Shown here: piece by piece, positions 1 to 8,227 of the stretch
Numbering within the stretch: position 1 is the first letter of the stretch
Layout of the letters: each line of letters begins with the position of its first letter
DNA from: Clostridia bacterium
GTDB taxonomy: Bacteria; Bacillota; Clostridia; Oscillospirales; Ruminococcaceae
Assembly: GCA_003246805.1 (NCBI GenBank)
Contig: QKDG01000081.1
Location: 1 to 13,870 of the forward strand
DNA length: 13,870 nucleotides
Direction: 5' to 3'
The notes under the pieces: model-generated
The model's input: only the letters and a program-made list of their open reading frames with translations
Database searches by the model: none
What the model was told of the DNA's origin: nothing
Made by a program: the position numbers and the translations under genes

Positions 1-75
1 TTTATTTTCTGGCTTAATATTTTTATTGCTCAATGCCTTTTTATCTGAGTTTAATCTTGTTTTTGTGCTTGTCAA
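1..75 (-). CDS. Partial 5' end of the next dcw gene, probably ftsW/spoVE (lipid II polymerase, SEDS family)
   Basis: An open frame runs from a TTG at 75 off the window edge, giving 25 residues with no stop. A GGAGG sits 7 nt before the TTG, and the start lies 22 nt after the mraY stop. The ATG further upstream (in ATGGGGAGG) hits a stop within 17 codons, so TTG is the better start. The visible residues are polar and basic (rich in Lys, Asn, Ser, Thr). That fits the cytoplasmic tail before the first membrane helix of FtsW/SpoVE. It does not fit MurD, which starts directly with a hydrophobic nucleotide-binding strand. The identity rests on this tail and on the operon position after mraY, so it is an inference; the catalytic region is outside the window. 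Confidence 0.5.
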   Translation of the reverse strand, partial: MTSTKTRLNSDKKALSNKNIKPENK

Positions 76-97
76 GAAAAACCCTCCCCATTTACCA

Positions 98-1132
98 TTA
101 GCCGACTGATATTACATTAGAAATAATATTTGAAACAGCTATTACACCGATTATACCTGCAACAAATGTAATAATTGAAAAAACTATTACAATTTTATAT
201 TCACCCCAACCTGACATTTCAAAATGATGATGAATAGGGCTCATTTTAAAAATTCTTTTGCCTGTTGTTTTGAAGCTTATTACTTGTAAAATTACAGACA
301 ATGATTCAAAAACATATATTATCCCTATCAAAGCTATCAAAATATGATATCCTGTTGCAAATCCGAGTGCAACAACTGAACCGCCCAAAAACATTGACCC
401 AGTGTCACCCATGAACACCTTTGCGGGATTAAGATTCCACAATAAAAAGCCAAGGCATCCACCTGCCAGAGCTACCGAATAAATTGAATACTCATTATTA
501 TTAAGCAAAATAAAAATCGTTAAAAATGCTATCGACACAACAAGGGTAACTGAACCACAAAGCCCGTCTACACCGTCTGTCAGATTTACTGAATTCACAA
601 TAAAAATGATGAACATTATCATCAAAGGAATATAAAAGATTCCGAAATTGACTTCTCCAATAAACGGGAATAGTATTGATGTTCCTTTTTCGCCAAGAAA
701 TCTCAGAACAAATAAATATCCTGCTGCTATCAGCACTTGAAAAACAAGCTTTTGTTTTGCATTCAAGCCCAGATTTCTCTTTTTTACTACTTTTATATAA
801 TCGTCTAAAAACCCTACGAGCATAAAAAGCAATGCCATTACAAATCCAGCAAGGAGTTTAAGCCCTGCTGTATCTTCTCCCGGAACAATTTCACCAGGTA
901 CATAGGTTCTCAGTAACACAAAGCCAACTACTGTTGCTACAAGACTTCCAAGAATGAACATAAACCCACCCATTGTTGGCGTTCCTTGCTTATTTTTATG
1001 CCATTTTGGCCCTATATCAAGAATCGTCTGTCCAAATTTCAAACGGCGCAGATATGGAATAATAACCAATCCGCTCAAAGCTGTTATCAAAAATGCAAGT
1101 AGTGCTACAATTGTGTTAATCCAGAATGGCAT
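98..1132 (-). CDS. mraY: MraY, phospho-N-acetylmuramoyl-pentapeptide transferase
   Basis: This integral membrane enzyme transfers phospho-MurNAc-pentapeptide from UDP to undecaprenyl phosphate, making lipid I on the inner face of the membrane. The protein has 344 residues, a normal length for the family, with about ten hydrophobic segments. Visible signatures are KQGTPTMGG (48-56), the Asp pair D110-D111 followed by YIKV, NLTDGVDGL (183-191), FMGDTGS (240-246) and the histidine motif SPIHHHFE (298-305). The Asp pair, the DG.DGL loop and the His triad form the Mg2+/UDP active site in the family. The ATG at 1132 has AAGGGAG 7-8 nt upstream. It starts 27 nt after the murF stop and is followed closely by the probable ftsW, so it is co-transcribed within the dcw operon. 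Nothing looks damaged. Confidence 0.97.
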   Translation of the reverse strand: MPFWINTIVALLAFLITALSGLVIIPYLRRLKFGQTILDIGPKWHKNKQGTPTMGGFMFILGSLVATVVGFVLLRTYVPGEIVPGEDTAGLKLLAGFVMALLFMLVGFLDDYIKVVKKRNLGLNAKQKLVFQVLIAAGYLFVLRFLGEKGTSILFPFIGEVNFGIFYIPLMIMFIIFIVNSVNLTDGVDGLCGSVTLVVSIAFLTIFILLNNNEYSIYSVALAGGCLGFLLWNLNPAKVFMGDTGSMFLGGSVVALGFATGYHILIALIGIIYVFESLSVILQVISFKTTGKRIFKMSPIHHHFEMSGWGEYKIVIVFSIITFVAGIIGVIAVSNIISNVISVG

Positions 1133-1159
1133 TTTATACTCTCCCTTAAATATTAAACT

Positions 1160-2521
1160 CTATTCATATAGCTGCTCGATAACTTCTTCAAGCTTCATTC
1201 CACGGCTTGCTTTAAACAAAACCAAATCATCGGGCTTTAAAAGGCGTTTCAAGTAATTTACTATAACACTTTTGCTCTCAGAAAACATAACATCCTGCAT
1301 TCCATTGCTTTTTGCTTTTTCTGCAATATAACGTGAATTATTACCATAGCAAATCAGAATATCTGCCTTTGACTCTGATACATAATCCCCTACATTTTCA
1401 TGCAGAATTTTCGACATTGAGCCAAGCTCAAGCATATCACCCAAAACAGCAATTCTTCTCCCCTGCCTCATAGGCTTTAATTCTGTCAGAACTGCAAGGG
1501 ATGCACGCATAGAATCGGGGCTTGCATTATAGCAATCTATGATAATTGTCTGTTCACCTTTTTTAACAATACTTTGCCTTAGTCCGTTCGGTAAAAACTT
1601 TGCAAGTGAATCAACAATTTCTTCGGGTTCAATTTCAGCAAGTATTCCAACACAAAATGATGCAAGCGCATTCATTACATTATGAATCCCTGCGCATTTC
1701 AACCTTGCCTTGATTGATTTTCCCCAATATACAATGTCAAATATTGTTTCACCGTTTTCTGTTACTATATTATCAGCATAAACCTCGGCACTTTTATTTT
1801 TTATTGCATAGTAGACAATATCCCTGTTGATTTCATTTTTAAGATTTATCAAAAGATCATCATCACCATTTAGAACCAACGGGGTATATATTGATGCACC
1901 ATCAAGAATTTCAAGCTTTGCTTTTAGAATTCCTTCACGTGAGCCTAAATTTTCAATATGAGAATATCCTATGTTTGTTATCACAGCAATTGTAGGCTTT
2001 GCAGCCTGAGAAAGAACAGATATCTCACCAAAGCCTGACATTCCCATCTCTATAACTGCTGCTTTATGCTCAGGCGTCAACTTTAATAAAGTATGAGGAA
2101 GCCCGATATGGTTGTTAAGGTTACCCTCTGTTTTTAATGTAAGATATTTGCCTGACAATACAAGCGCTGTCATTTCCTTTGTCGTTGTCTTCCCCACACT
2201 TCCTGTTATGCCAACAAGCACAGGTGCAAATCTTCTTCTGTAATAGCCTGCCAAATCAAGCAGAGCCTTGTTTGTATCGTCAACTATTATACATCTGACA
2301 CCTTCAATTGCCTTTTCGGATATTACTGCTGTGGCGCCAAGCTCGATTGCTTTTTCTGCAAAGTTGTGGCCGTCAAAATTTGCACCTTTGAGTGCAATAA
2401 AAACGCTGCCTTTTGTAATGGTTCTCGTATCGGTTGATATTGAAGAAATAATTTCGGTGCTTGGATATCCATAGCTACCGTTTACTGCTTCAACAATCTC
2501 ATATATGGTTAAATCTTCCAT
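1160..2521 (-). CDS. murF: MurF, UDP-MurNAc-tripeptide:D-Ala-D-Ala ligase
   Basis: This cytoplasmic ATP-dependent ligase adds D-Ala-D-Ala to UDP-MurNAc-tripeptide, completing the pentapeptide precursor used by MraY. The three Mur-ligase domains are visible. There is an N-terminal substrate domain (STDTR, KGANFDGHNF), a central ATPase with P-loop TGSVGKTTTKE at about residues 106-116, and a C-terminal domain with DCYNASPDSM and GDMLELG, the MurF-type signatures. The frame can be extended to a TTG at 2539, but nothing like a ribosome site precedes it. The ATG at 2521 has GGAGA 4-5 nt upstream and begins MEDLTIYEI, as family members do, so I use it (453 residues). It follows murE by 25 nt. GSVGKT instead of GSNGKT is a common MurF variant. 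Confidence 0.96.
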   Translation of the reverse strand: MEDLTIYEIVEAVNGSYGYPSTEIISSISTDTRTITKGSVFIALKGANFDGHNFAEKAIELGATAVISEKAIEGVRCIIVDDTNKALLDLAGYYRRRFAPVLVGITGSVGKTTTKEMTALVLSGKYLTLKTEGNLNNHIGLPHTLLKLTPEHKAAVIEMGMSGFGEISVLSQAAKPTIAVITNIGYSHIENLGSREGILKAKLEILDGASIYTPLVLNGDDDLLINLKNEINRDIVYYAIKNKSAEVYADNIVTENGETIFDIVYWGKSIKARLKCAGIHNVMNALASFCVGILAEIEPEEIVDSLAKFLPNGLRQSIVKKGEQTIIIDCYNASPDSMRASLAVLTELKPMRQGRRIAVLGDMLELGSMSKILHENVGDYVSESKADILICYGNNSRYIAEKAKSNGMQDVMFSESKSVIVNYLKRLLKPDDLVLFKASRGMKLEEVIEQLYE

Positions 2522-2546
2522 AGACTCTCCGTTTCCCAATAAATAT

Positions 2547-3983
2547 TTATTCTATTAGTTTTAAACCGTCTGCCACAACTTCTCTTTCGTCAAAATGGAT
2601 TTTTTCGTCATTTGCCAAAACCTGATAGTCCTCGTGGCCTTTACCTGCAAGAACAATTACATCGCCTTTCTGTGCATTTTTAATCGAATAATAAATTGCT
2701 TCACGCCTGTCTGTAATTGTTATATATGGTATTTCTGTTTCTTCAATACCTGCCAGAATATCTTTAATAATCTCGTCAGGGTCTTCATTCCTTGGGTTAT
2801 CAGAGGTAATAATTAAAAAATCACTGAATTTAGCAGCCGCTTTCGCCATTAGCGGGCGCTTTTTCTTATCTCGGTTTCCGCCACAGCCAAAAAGGCAGAT
2901 AAGCCTTCCCTCTGTGAATTCTCTAACATTAGGCAGCACATTTTCAAGAGCGTCCGGTGTATGCGCATAATCGCACATTATCGTAAAATCTCTTCCTGTC
3001 GGAATTATCTCGGCTCTTCCTTTTACACCTTTGCATTTTGAAATTTCTTCAATTACCTTTTCTGATGAAAGCCCTAGCTTTTCGCAACACGCTAATACTG
3101 CCGTAATATTTGATACATTGAAATATCCAGGCATTGAGAATTCAACATGCTGTGTTCTTGTGTTATCAGAAAACCAAAATGAACTGCCACTTGCTGAAAG
3201 CTTTATACAATCAGCATAATAATCTGCCATATTTTCTATACTATAAGTATATTTAGGGCAGGTTATCTCAGAAAAATATCTTCTTCCCGCTTCATCATCT
3301 GCATTTATTATTGCAAAATCACAGATATCAAATATCAGTTTTTTTGCCTGATAGTATTGTTCCATTGTACCATGAACATCTAAATGATCCTGTGTGAGAT
3401 TTGTAAAAATCGCAGCAGCAAAATGAACAGGGCCTATTCTTCGCTGTTCAAGTGCCTGTGAGGAAACCTCCATCACTACGTATTCACATTTTTCATCTGC
3501 CATTTTAGAATAAAGCTCAAACAAATCAAATGGCTCTGGGGTTGTTCTTTCGGTATGCAAAATTTTATCGCCTATCTCGTTTTGGCTTGTTCCTATAAGA
3601 CCAACCTTATATCCCATGCCTGTCAAAACCTGTTTTAAAACTGTGGTAATCGTAGTTTTTCCATTTGTTCCGGTTACGCCGATAATTTTCAGCTTTTTGT
3701 CGGGGCGTTCAAACCAGTTTGCACAAATAGTTGAATATGCAATTCTTGTATCCTTGACGATAACCTGATTTTTTAAGCCTAAATCTTTTTCACAAACTAT
3801 TGCCGCCGCACCTTTTTCTAACATTTGCGTGGCAACATCATGGCCATCAAAGTTCTTGCCTTTTATGCATACAAAAAGACTTCCCTCGCTTACCATTCTG
3901 GAATCAGAGGTAACCGATGTGATTTCAACATCTGAAATATTTGATAATGCTATGCCGTGTAATAATGTCTGAAGCTTCATCAT
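2547..3983 (-). CDS. murE: MurE, UDP-MurNAc-L-Ala-D-Glu:meso-diaminopimelate ligase
   Basis: This cytoplasmic Mur ligase adds the third residue of the stem peptide. At 478 residues it has normal family length. Visible motifs are the N-terminal TSDSR and KGKNFDGHD, P-loop GTNGKTT (105-111), ERTTPEP (145-151), the probable carbamylated lysine K214 in YYQAKK, CDYAHTPDALE (337-347), GCGGNRDKKKRP (366-377) and GKGHEDYQ (447-454). DNPRNEDP (395-402) is the signature of enzymes that select meso-diaminopimelate; lysine-adding MurE proteins differ at this place. The cell wall is therefore predicted to be DAP-type. The ATG at 3983 (a second ATG follows directly) has AGGGGG upstream, 19 nt after the PBP stop. 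Confidence 0.97.
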   Translation of the reverse strand: MMKLQTLLHGIALSNISDVEITSVTSDSRMVSEGSLFVCIKGKNFDGHDVATQMLEKGAAAIVCEKDLGLKNQVIVKDTRIAYSTICANWFERPDKKLKIIGVTGTNGKTTITTVLKQVLTGMGYKVGLIGTSQNEIGDKILHTERTTPEPFDLFELYSKMADEKCEYVVMEVSSQALEQRRIGPVHFAAAIFTNLTQDHLDVHGTMEQYYQAKKLIFDICDFAIINADDEAGRRYFSEITCPKYTYSIENMADYYADCIKLSASGSSFWFSDNTRTQHVEFSMPGYFNVSNITAVLACCEKLGLSSEKVIEEISKCKGVKGRAEIIPTGRDFTIMCDYAHTPDALENVLPNVREFTEGRLICLFGCGGNRDKKKRPLMAKAAAKFSDFLIITSDNPRNEDPDEIIKDILAGIEETEIPYITITDRREAIYYSIKNAQKGDVIVLAGKGHEDYQVLANDEKIHFDEREVVADGLKLIE

Positions 3984-4002
3984 TAAGCCCCCTATCTATA
4001 TA

Positions 4003-6219
4003 TTAGCCTGTTTCATTATTCGTTACAAAGGTTACTTCTATTACTGAACCCCTCGGAACTTTTTGCTCTGTGTTTGATTGTGATATTGCATATGCGCCAG
4101 GAGAGTTAACTGCTCCGCCTGCTGCAATAAAATTAAGCCCTGCATTTGTTATTGCTTTGTTAGCATCCTGTAAGCTCATTTTAATAACATTCGGGACTGT
4201 AACCATCTGTTCTTCGGTTGCTTCCTCTGTATACAGGATAATTTTCCCGCCCTTTGGGATTGTGGTTGCGCTTTCAGGCATCTGTTTTATAACATTTTCG
4301 CCGTCACCTAAAATTTCGGGTTTAAGTTCTAATGCGGTAAGCGTTTGTTCTGCCTTGGCTACTTCGCTCCCTACAACATTCGGAACCTGAACATTCAGGC
4401 TTGCAAGCTCTTCATCCGTATATTCCTTGAAGTATCCAAGATACGGTAATGCTTCTTCAAAAACTGCTGATACAACAGGAGCAGCAACAAGGCTGCCATA
4501 ATATACCCCTGCACTTGGCTCATCCACCATAACAAGCATAATTATTTCAGGGTCGTCCGCCGGAGCAAAACCAACATATGATGATACATATATTTGCTTT
4601 CCTGCTTCACCATACTCATCGATTTTTTGTGAAGTACCAGATTTTCCACCTATACTGTAACCTTTTATATATGCATTGCTGCCACCATTTGTTATAACAA
4701 CAGATTCAAGAGTTTCACGCATTATTTTTGATGTTCCCTCAGAAATAACCTGTCGTTTTATCTGTGGCTCAAACTGTTTTACTATGTTTCCATCACTGTC
4801 AACTATCCGATTTACAACATAGGGTGTAACCAGATTTCCACCGTTTACAACTGCTGCATAAGCCGTAATCATTTCAAGCGGTGTAATTTTATGTGACTGC
4901 CCGAACGAGCTTGATGCAAGGTCAATCCTTGTCATATCCTCAGCATGATGATAAATACTTGTTCCTTCTCCAGGAAGGTCAATACCTGTTTTCGAATCCA
5001 CACCAAAGGCAGAATAATACTCGCTGAATTTTTGAACACCCAGGCGTTGACCAATCTCAATAAATGCAGGGTTGCATGAGTTTGTCATGGCCTGAACGAA
5101 ATTCTGATCCCCATGCCCCTGTGTTTTCCAACAGTCAAAACCCTGTCCGTCAACAGTAACATGCCCGCTGCAATAAAAATGTGTATTTACATCAATTACC
5201 TTTTCTTCAAGCGCTGCTGATGCTGTAACTACCTTAAAAACTGAACCAGGGTTATAAAGCTCTGTAATAGCCTTGTTCTTCCACTGCTTTTCCCACGCTA
5301 TCGCACGCTTCTGTATATATTCATCCCCTTCAAGCTGGCTTAGCATTTCAAGCGTTGCTGAATCAGTTATTACTGTGGGGTTATTTAAATCAAAACCAGG
5401 TTCAGTTGCCATCGCAAGAACCTGCCCTGTCTTTGCATTCATAAGTATCGCACACGCCCTGTTTTTTGCCATATTTGATGAAACAGCTTTTTTAAGCTCT
5501 TTTTCAACATAATGCTGTAAAGCGCTGTCTATGTTTAAAACAATATCGTTTCCATCCTGTGCCGCAAAGCTTTGCTCATATCTATAAGGCATTTGCTGGC
5601 CAAGCGCATCCTTTGCTGAAATTATTCTGCCGTTTATACCTGTCAAATATTCATCATACTGGGCTTCAAGGCCATACTGCCCGTGCCCGTCAAACCCTGT
5701 AAATCCTATTACGCTCGCTGCCATATCATTCTGCGGATAGCTTCTTTGCGTATCAGGGTCGCACCCTATGCAGGAAATATCGTTTTCCTGTATAAAAGCT
5801 GTTACCTTATCAGCAACATCCTTTTCAACTTTTCTTTTTAGAATTTCATACTGGCTGCTTTTAGCTGCCCTTGTCCTTATTGTATCCTCATCAAGCACAA
5901 GAATTGCTGACAGCGTGCTAACAATCAGCTCCAGCTTGTCGGCATCATTTTTATTAAGCATTGCAGGGTCAATAAAAACATTATAGACAGTGACACTCTG
6001 TGCCAGAATATTACCATTTATATCAAGAACACTTCCCCGATTTGCATTTATTGTTCTGCTTGAAAACTGCTGCTGATTTGCAAGCTCCTGAAAATCAGTG
6101 TTTTTCTGCAAGGAAATCACAACAAGGTTTGTCACAATAAAACCGGTAAAAATAATTATAAACAATCCTATAACATTAAACATACGCCTTTTCATGCCCG
6201 TCGTCGGCTTATTTGACAT
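4003..6219 (-). CDS. spoVD: Class B penicillin-binding protein, SpoVD/PBP2B (FtsI) type, with two PASTA domains
   Basis: This membrane-anchored D,D-transpeptidase cross-links peptidoglycan at the septum or in the spore cortex. In the 738-residue form there is one membrane anchor at about 14-37 and then the PBP dimerisation domain (RGSVLDINGNILAQS). The transpeptidase domain carries the three active-site motifs: SVFK (S326, K329), SCN (381-383) and KSGT (526-529). Two PASTA repeats follow at about 609-665 and 672-733. Cys350, Cys363 and Cys382 lie around the active site, and the 363/382 pair has the 19-residue spacing of the redox cysteines of Bacillus subtilis SpoVD. I chose the ATG at 6219 because AAAGGAG precedes it; the longer frame to 6243 has no ribosome site. 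It is the only PBP between ftsL and murE, so it may serve vegetative division as well as sporulation. Confidence 0.93.
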   Translation of the reverse strand: MSNKPTTGMKRRMFNVIGLFIIIFTGFIVTNLVVISLQKNTDFQELANQQQFSSRTINANRGSVLDINGNILAQSVTVYNVFIDPAMLNKNDADKLELIVSTLSAILVLDEDTIRTRAAKSSQYEILKRKVEKDVADKVTAFIQENDISCIGCDPDTQRSYPQNDMAASVIGFTGFDGHGQYGLEAQYDEYLTGINGRIISAKDALGQQMPYRYEQSFAAQDGNDIVLNIDSALQHYVEKELKKAVSSNMAKNRACAILMNAKTGQVLAMATEPGFDLNNPTVITDSATLEMLSQLEGDEYIQKRAIAWEKQWKNKAITELYNPGSVFKVVTASAALEEKVIDVNTHFYCSGHVTVDGQGFDCWKTQGHGDQNFVQAMTNSCNPAFIEIGQRLGVQKFSEYYSAFGVDSKTGIDLPGEGTSIYHHAEDMTRIDLASSSFGQSHKITPLEMITAYAAVVNGGNLVTPYVVNRIVDSDGNIVKQFEPQIKRQVISEGTSKIMRETLESVVITNGGSNAYIKGYSIGGKSGTSQKIDEYGEAGKQIYVSSYVGFAPADDPEIIMLVMVDEPSAGVYYGSLVAAPVVSAVFEEALPYLGYFKEYTDEELASLNVQVPNVVGSEVAKAEQTLTALELKPEILGDGENVIKQMPESATTIPKGGKIILYTEEATEEQMVTVPNVIKMSLQDANKAITNAGLNFIAAGGAVNSPGAYAISQSNTEQKVPRGSVIEVTFVTNNETG

Positions 6220-6274
6220 AGACTGCTCCTTTAACTGAACCATTGATTTTTTTGTGCCACTATTTTAATGATAA

Positions 6275-6304
6275 AACTTATGGACTTGACTTCTTAAAAT
6301 ATAC
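6275..6304 (-). promoter_or_regulatory. Candidate sigma-E-type sporulation promoter for spoVD
   Basis: Reading the minus strand, GTATATT (6304-6298) is followed after 15 nt by CATAAGTT (6282-6275). This resembles the sigma-E pattern (KMATATT, 14-16 nt, CATACA-T), with a good -35 and a 5/8 match at -10. It lies in the 92-nt gap before spoVD, the only long gap inside the otherwise tight operon, and leaves a leader of about 50 nt. B. subtilis spoVD has its own sigma-E promoter. The match is imperfect and the DNA is AT-rich. Confidence 0.35.
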
Positions 6305-6311
6305 TTATTCA

Positions 6312-6782
6312 CTAAAATCCAATATATTCCAAAACATCTGAAAACCAATTTTTAATTGTGATAAGAATATTTCCGTCATCGTTTTTAACCACTTCAACAA
6401 CATTTTCGCTTTGTATCTTAACATACTTAACCTGAGATTTATCCAATTTAACAAGCCCCAGGTCATTTTCAGCATAATTTTCTACTGACGATATTGAGGT
6501 TTTCCTCTCAAGCTCTGTTTCAAGACGGGCTGATTCATTTGTCAAAAGACTCAGCTGGCTTTGTGCATCTGTTGCCTGTGCATAAAGGCTGTTAATTTCC
6601 GATTTTCCATATAAAACTGCGCACAGCAAAAACAAGGTTGCTGCACCCATGATAAATATTTTAACAGCAGACACAGTTTTTTCAACCGTATTTTTGTGAA
6701 CCCGAATCTTTGGTTCCGGCTGCTTTTTAGGCAATTGCTCATATACTGAAATATCATAAGCCAGATTGTTGGTTTTTGCCAT
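6312..6782 (-). CDS. ftsL: FtsL-like septum component (bitopic, coiled coil)
   Basis: This 156-residue protein has a basic cytoplasmic tail of about 40 residues, one transmembrane helix at about 41-58 and a heptad-like coiled coil (about 61-93). The motif AENDLGLVKLDKSQVKYV follows, typical of the extracytoplasmic part of FtsL/DivIC-type proteins. FtsL acts with DivIC/DivIB and the class B PBP to activate septal synthesis. The call depends on topology and on its position between rsmH and the PBP gene, since FtsL sequences are poorly conserved. The frame can begin at a GTG at 6791 overlapping the rsmH stop, but that GTG lies on top of the ribosome site. The ATG at 6782, 8 nt after GGAG, is preferred and leaves a 5-nt gap after rsmH. 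Confidence 0.85.
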   Translation of the reverse strand: MAKTNNLAYDISVYEQLPKKQPEPKIRVHKNTVEKTVSAVKIFIMGAATLFLLCAVLYGKSEINSLYAQATDAQSQLSLLTNESARLETELERKTSISSVENYAENDLGLVKLDKSQVKYVKIQSENVVEVVKNDDGNILITIKNWFSDVLEYIGF

Positions 6783-6787
6783 ATTTA

Positions 6788-7714
6788 TCACTCCTCTATT
6801 CTTTCAATAACTCTCAGTTTGGCACTTCTGCTTCTCTTGTTTAGTTTAAGCTCGTCTTCTGATGCTTCAATTGGTTTTCTGTTTATTAGCATTCCTATTG
6901 GCTTTTTCCCACATATACATTGTGGAAAATCAGGCGGGCAAATACACCCCTTGCACCATCCCGCAAATCTTTGTTTTACTATTCTGTCTTCAAGAGAATG
7001 AAATGTTATAACAGCAAGTCTCCCGTTTTTTTTAAGGCTGAAAAAAGCTTTGTCAAGCCCTTCGGATAAATGCTCAAATTCATTGTTTACAGCAATTCTT
7101 ATTGCCTGAAAAGTTTTTTTGCATGGGTTTTTTTCTCTTCTAACTTTTGCAGGAACACTTTCCTTAATTATATCTGCAAGCTCAAGGGTTGTGTTGATTG
7201 TTGCTACTTCCCTTTTTTTTATTATGTTTGAGGCAATACTGCGGGCAAATTTTTCTTCACCAAACTCAAAGATTATTTTTGAGAGCTGTTCGTATGAGTA
7301 GGTATTTATAACTTCCTTTGCCGACAATCCTTCCTGGCTCATTCTCATATCAAGGGGAGCATCGACATGATAAGAAAATCCTCTGTCCCCTGTGTCAAGC
7401 TGATGAGATGACACGCCTAAATCAAGGAGCACACCATCAACTTTATCTATTCCAAGGCTTTTAAATACCTCGTCAATCTGTGAATAGTTGTTTTTGACAA
7501 CTGTTGCGTTATAGTCCTTTAAGCGCTCTGTTGCAATCTGCACAGCAGTAGGGTCACGGTCTATCGCTATCAATCTTCCGTTATTCAGATGCTTTGCTAT
7601 TTCTATTGAATGCCCTGCACCGCCAGCTGTTGCATCAACATATATTCCGTCAGGATTTATATTCAGTCCTTCTATACATTCATTAAGTAATACTGAAATG
7701 TGATTGAACTCCAT
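6788..7714 (-). CDS. rsmH: RsmH (MraW), 16S rRNA (cytosine1402-N4)-methyltransferase
   Basis: This SAM-dependent enzyme N4-methylates C1402 in the decoding centre of 16S rRNA; it is a constant member of dcw clusters. It has 308 residues, the usual length. Visible features are the opening NHISVLLNE, SAM motif DATAGGAGHS (27-36), IDRD (51-54), the DLGVSSHQLD loop (98-107), the helical insertion FEFGEEKFAR (149-158), and FHSLEDR (238-244). Near the C-terminus five cysteines (254, 257, 259, 266, 268) lie in CKGCICPPDFPQCICGKKP, the arrangement usual in Firmicutes. The ATG at 7714 has AAGGGGA upstream and lies 19 nt after the mraZ stop. Confidence 0.97.
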   Translation of the reverse strand: MEFNHISVLLNECIEGLNINPDGIYVDATAGGAGHSIEIAKHLNNGRLIAIDRDPTAVQIATERLKDYNATVVKNNYSQIDEVFKSLGIDKVDGVLLDLGVSSHQLDTGDRGFSYHVDAPLDMRMSQEGLSAKEVINTYSYEQLSKIIFEFGEEKFARSIASNIIKKREVATINTTLELADIIKESVPAKVRREKNPCKKTFQAIRIAVNNEFEHLSEGLDKAFFSLKKNGRLAVITFHSLEDRIVKQRFAGWCKGCICPPDFPQCICGKKPIGMLINRKPIEASEDELKLNKRSRSAKLRVIERIEE

Positions 7715-7733
7715 CTTTTTAAATCCCCTTTAT

Positions 7734-8165
7734 TTAAAAATCAATTCCTTCCATTGCTTCTTCAAGCTTGTTGGATGAAAAATCATCATTGAATTTATCC
7801 CATTTTTCTTTATCCCAAATTTCAGCCCTTGTGGATGCGCCAATAACAACTACATCCTTATCAAGATTTGCATAATCACGTAGCTGTTGTGGAATTAAAA
7901 TTCTGCCCTGCTTGTCCGCCTCAACCTCACACGCCCCTGCCATAAAAAATCTTTGTAGCTCTCGCCCTTTTGATAACGGAACCTTCCTAATTTTTTCAGC
8001 AAGCTCTTCAAAGCCCTCTTTAGAATAAACGAAAAGGCAACCATCAAGCCCCTTTGTTATAATGAACTCATCACCAAGCAATTCCCTGAGCTTTGTTGGA
8101 AAATTCATTCTTCCCTTAATGTCCATATTATGAGCAAAAGTACCCATCAGCATACTGCCTGACAA
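7734..8165 (-). CDS. mraZ: MraZ, transcriptional regulator of the dcw operon
   Basis: MraZ is an AbrB-like DNA-binding protein with two SpoVT/AbrB repeats that represses the operon it begins. The 143-residue form shows the family opening MLMGTFAHNMDIKGR and, as the second repeat, CEVEADKQGRILIPQQLR; both halves contain the D.KGR / D.QGR core with a following basic strand. I set the start at the TTG at 8165 because AGGAGG lies 8 nt upstream. The GTG at 8174 that opens the frame is part of the ribosome site itself, and the next ATG (8153) is too far away. It is the first gene of the operon, downstream of three MraZ-box repeats in its own leader. Confidence 0.95.
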   Translation of the reverse strand: MSGSMLMGTFAHNMDIKGRMNFPTKLRELLGDEFIITKGLDGCLFVYSKEGFEELAEKIRKVPLSKGRELQRFFMAGACEVEADKQGRILIPQQLRDYANLDKDVVVIGASTRAEIWDKEKWDKFNDDFSSNKLEEAMEGIDF

Positions 8166-8191
8166 TTTGTTCACCTCCTTTTAGGGATTTG

Positions 8192-8221
8192 ACACCACTT
8201 TACACCACTTTACACCACTAC
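8192..8221 (-). promoter_or_regulatory. MraZ operator: three tandem 10-bp MraZ boxes
   Basis: On the minus strand three adjacent 10-bp units are seen, two of them exactly AAAGTGGTGT and one with the variant start GTAGTGG. They have one-helical-turn phasing. This matches the MraZ boxes described in mollicutes (AAAGTG[T/G], 3-nt spacer, repeated), and E. coli TGGGN repeats also have a 10-bp period. The array starts at the predicted transcription start and lies within the mraZ leader, so bound MraZ should block the operon promoter (autorepression). Confidence 0.9.
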
Positions 8222-8227
8222 AAGCTA

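Noticed and set aside
2522..2539. TTG at 2539 as murF start
   Set aside because: No ribosome site upstream, and the extra residues include the GGAGA that serves the ATG at 2521.
8174..8174. GTG at 8174 as mraZ start
   Set aside because: The codon overlaps the GGAGG ribosome site itself; the TTG at 8165 is correctly spaced.
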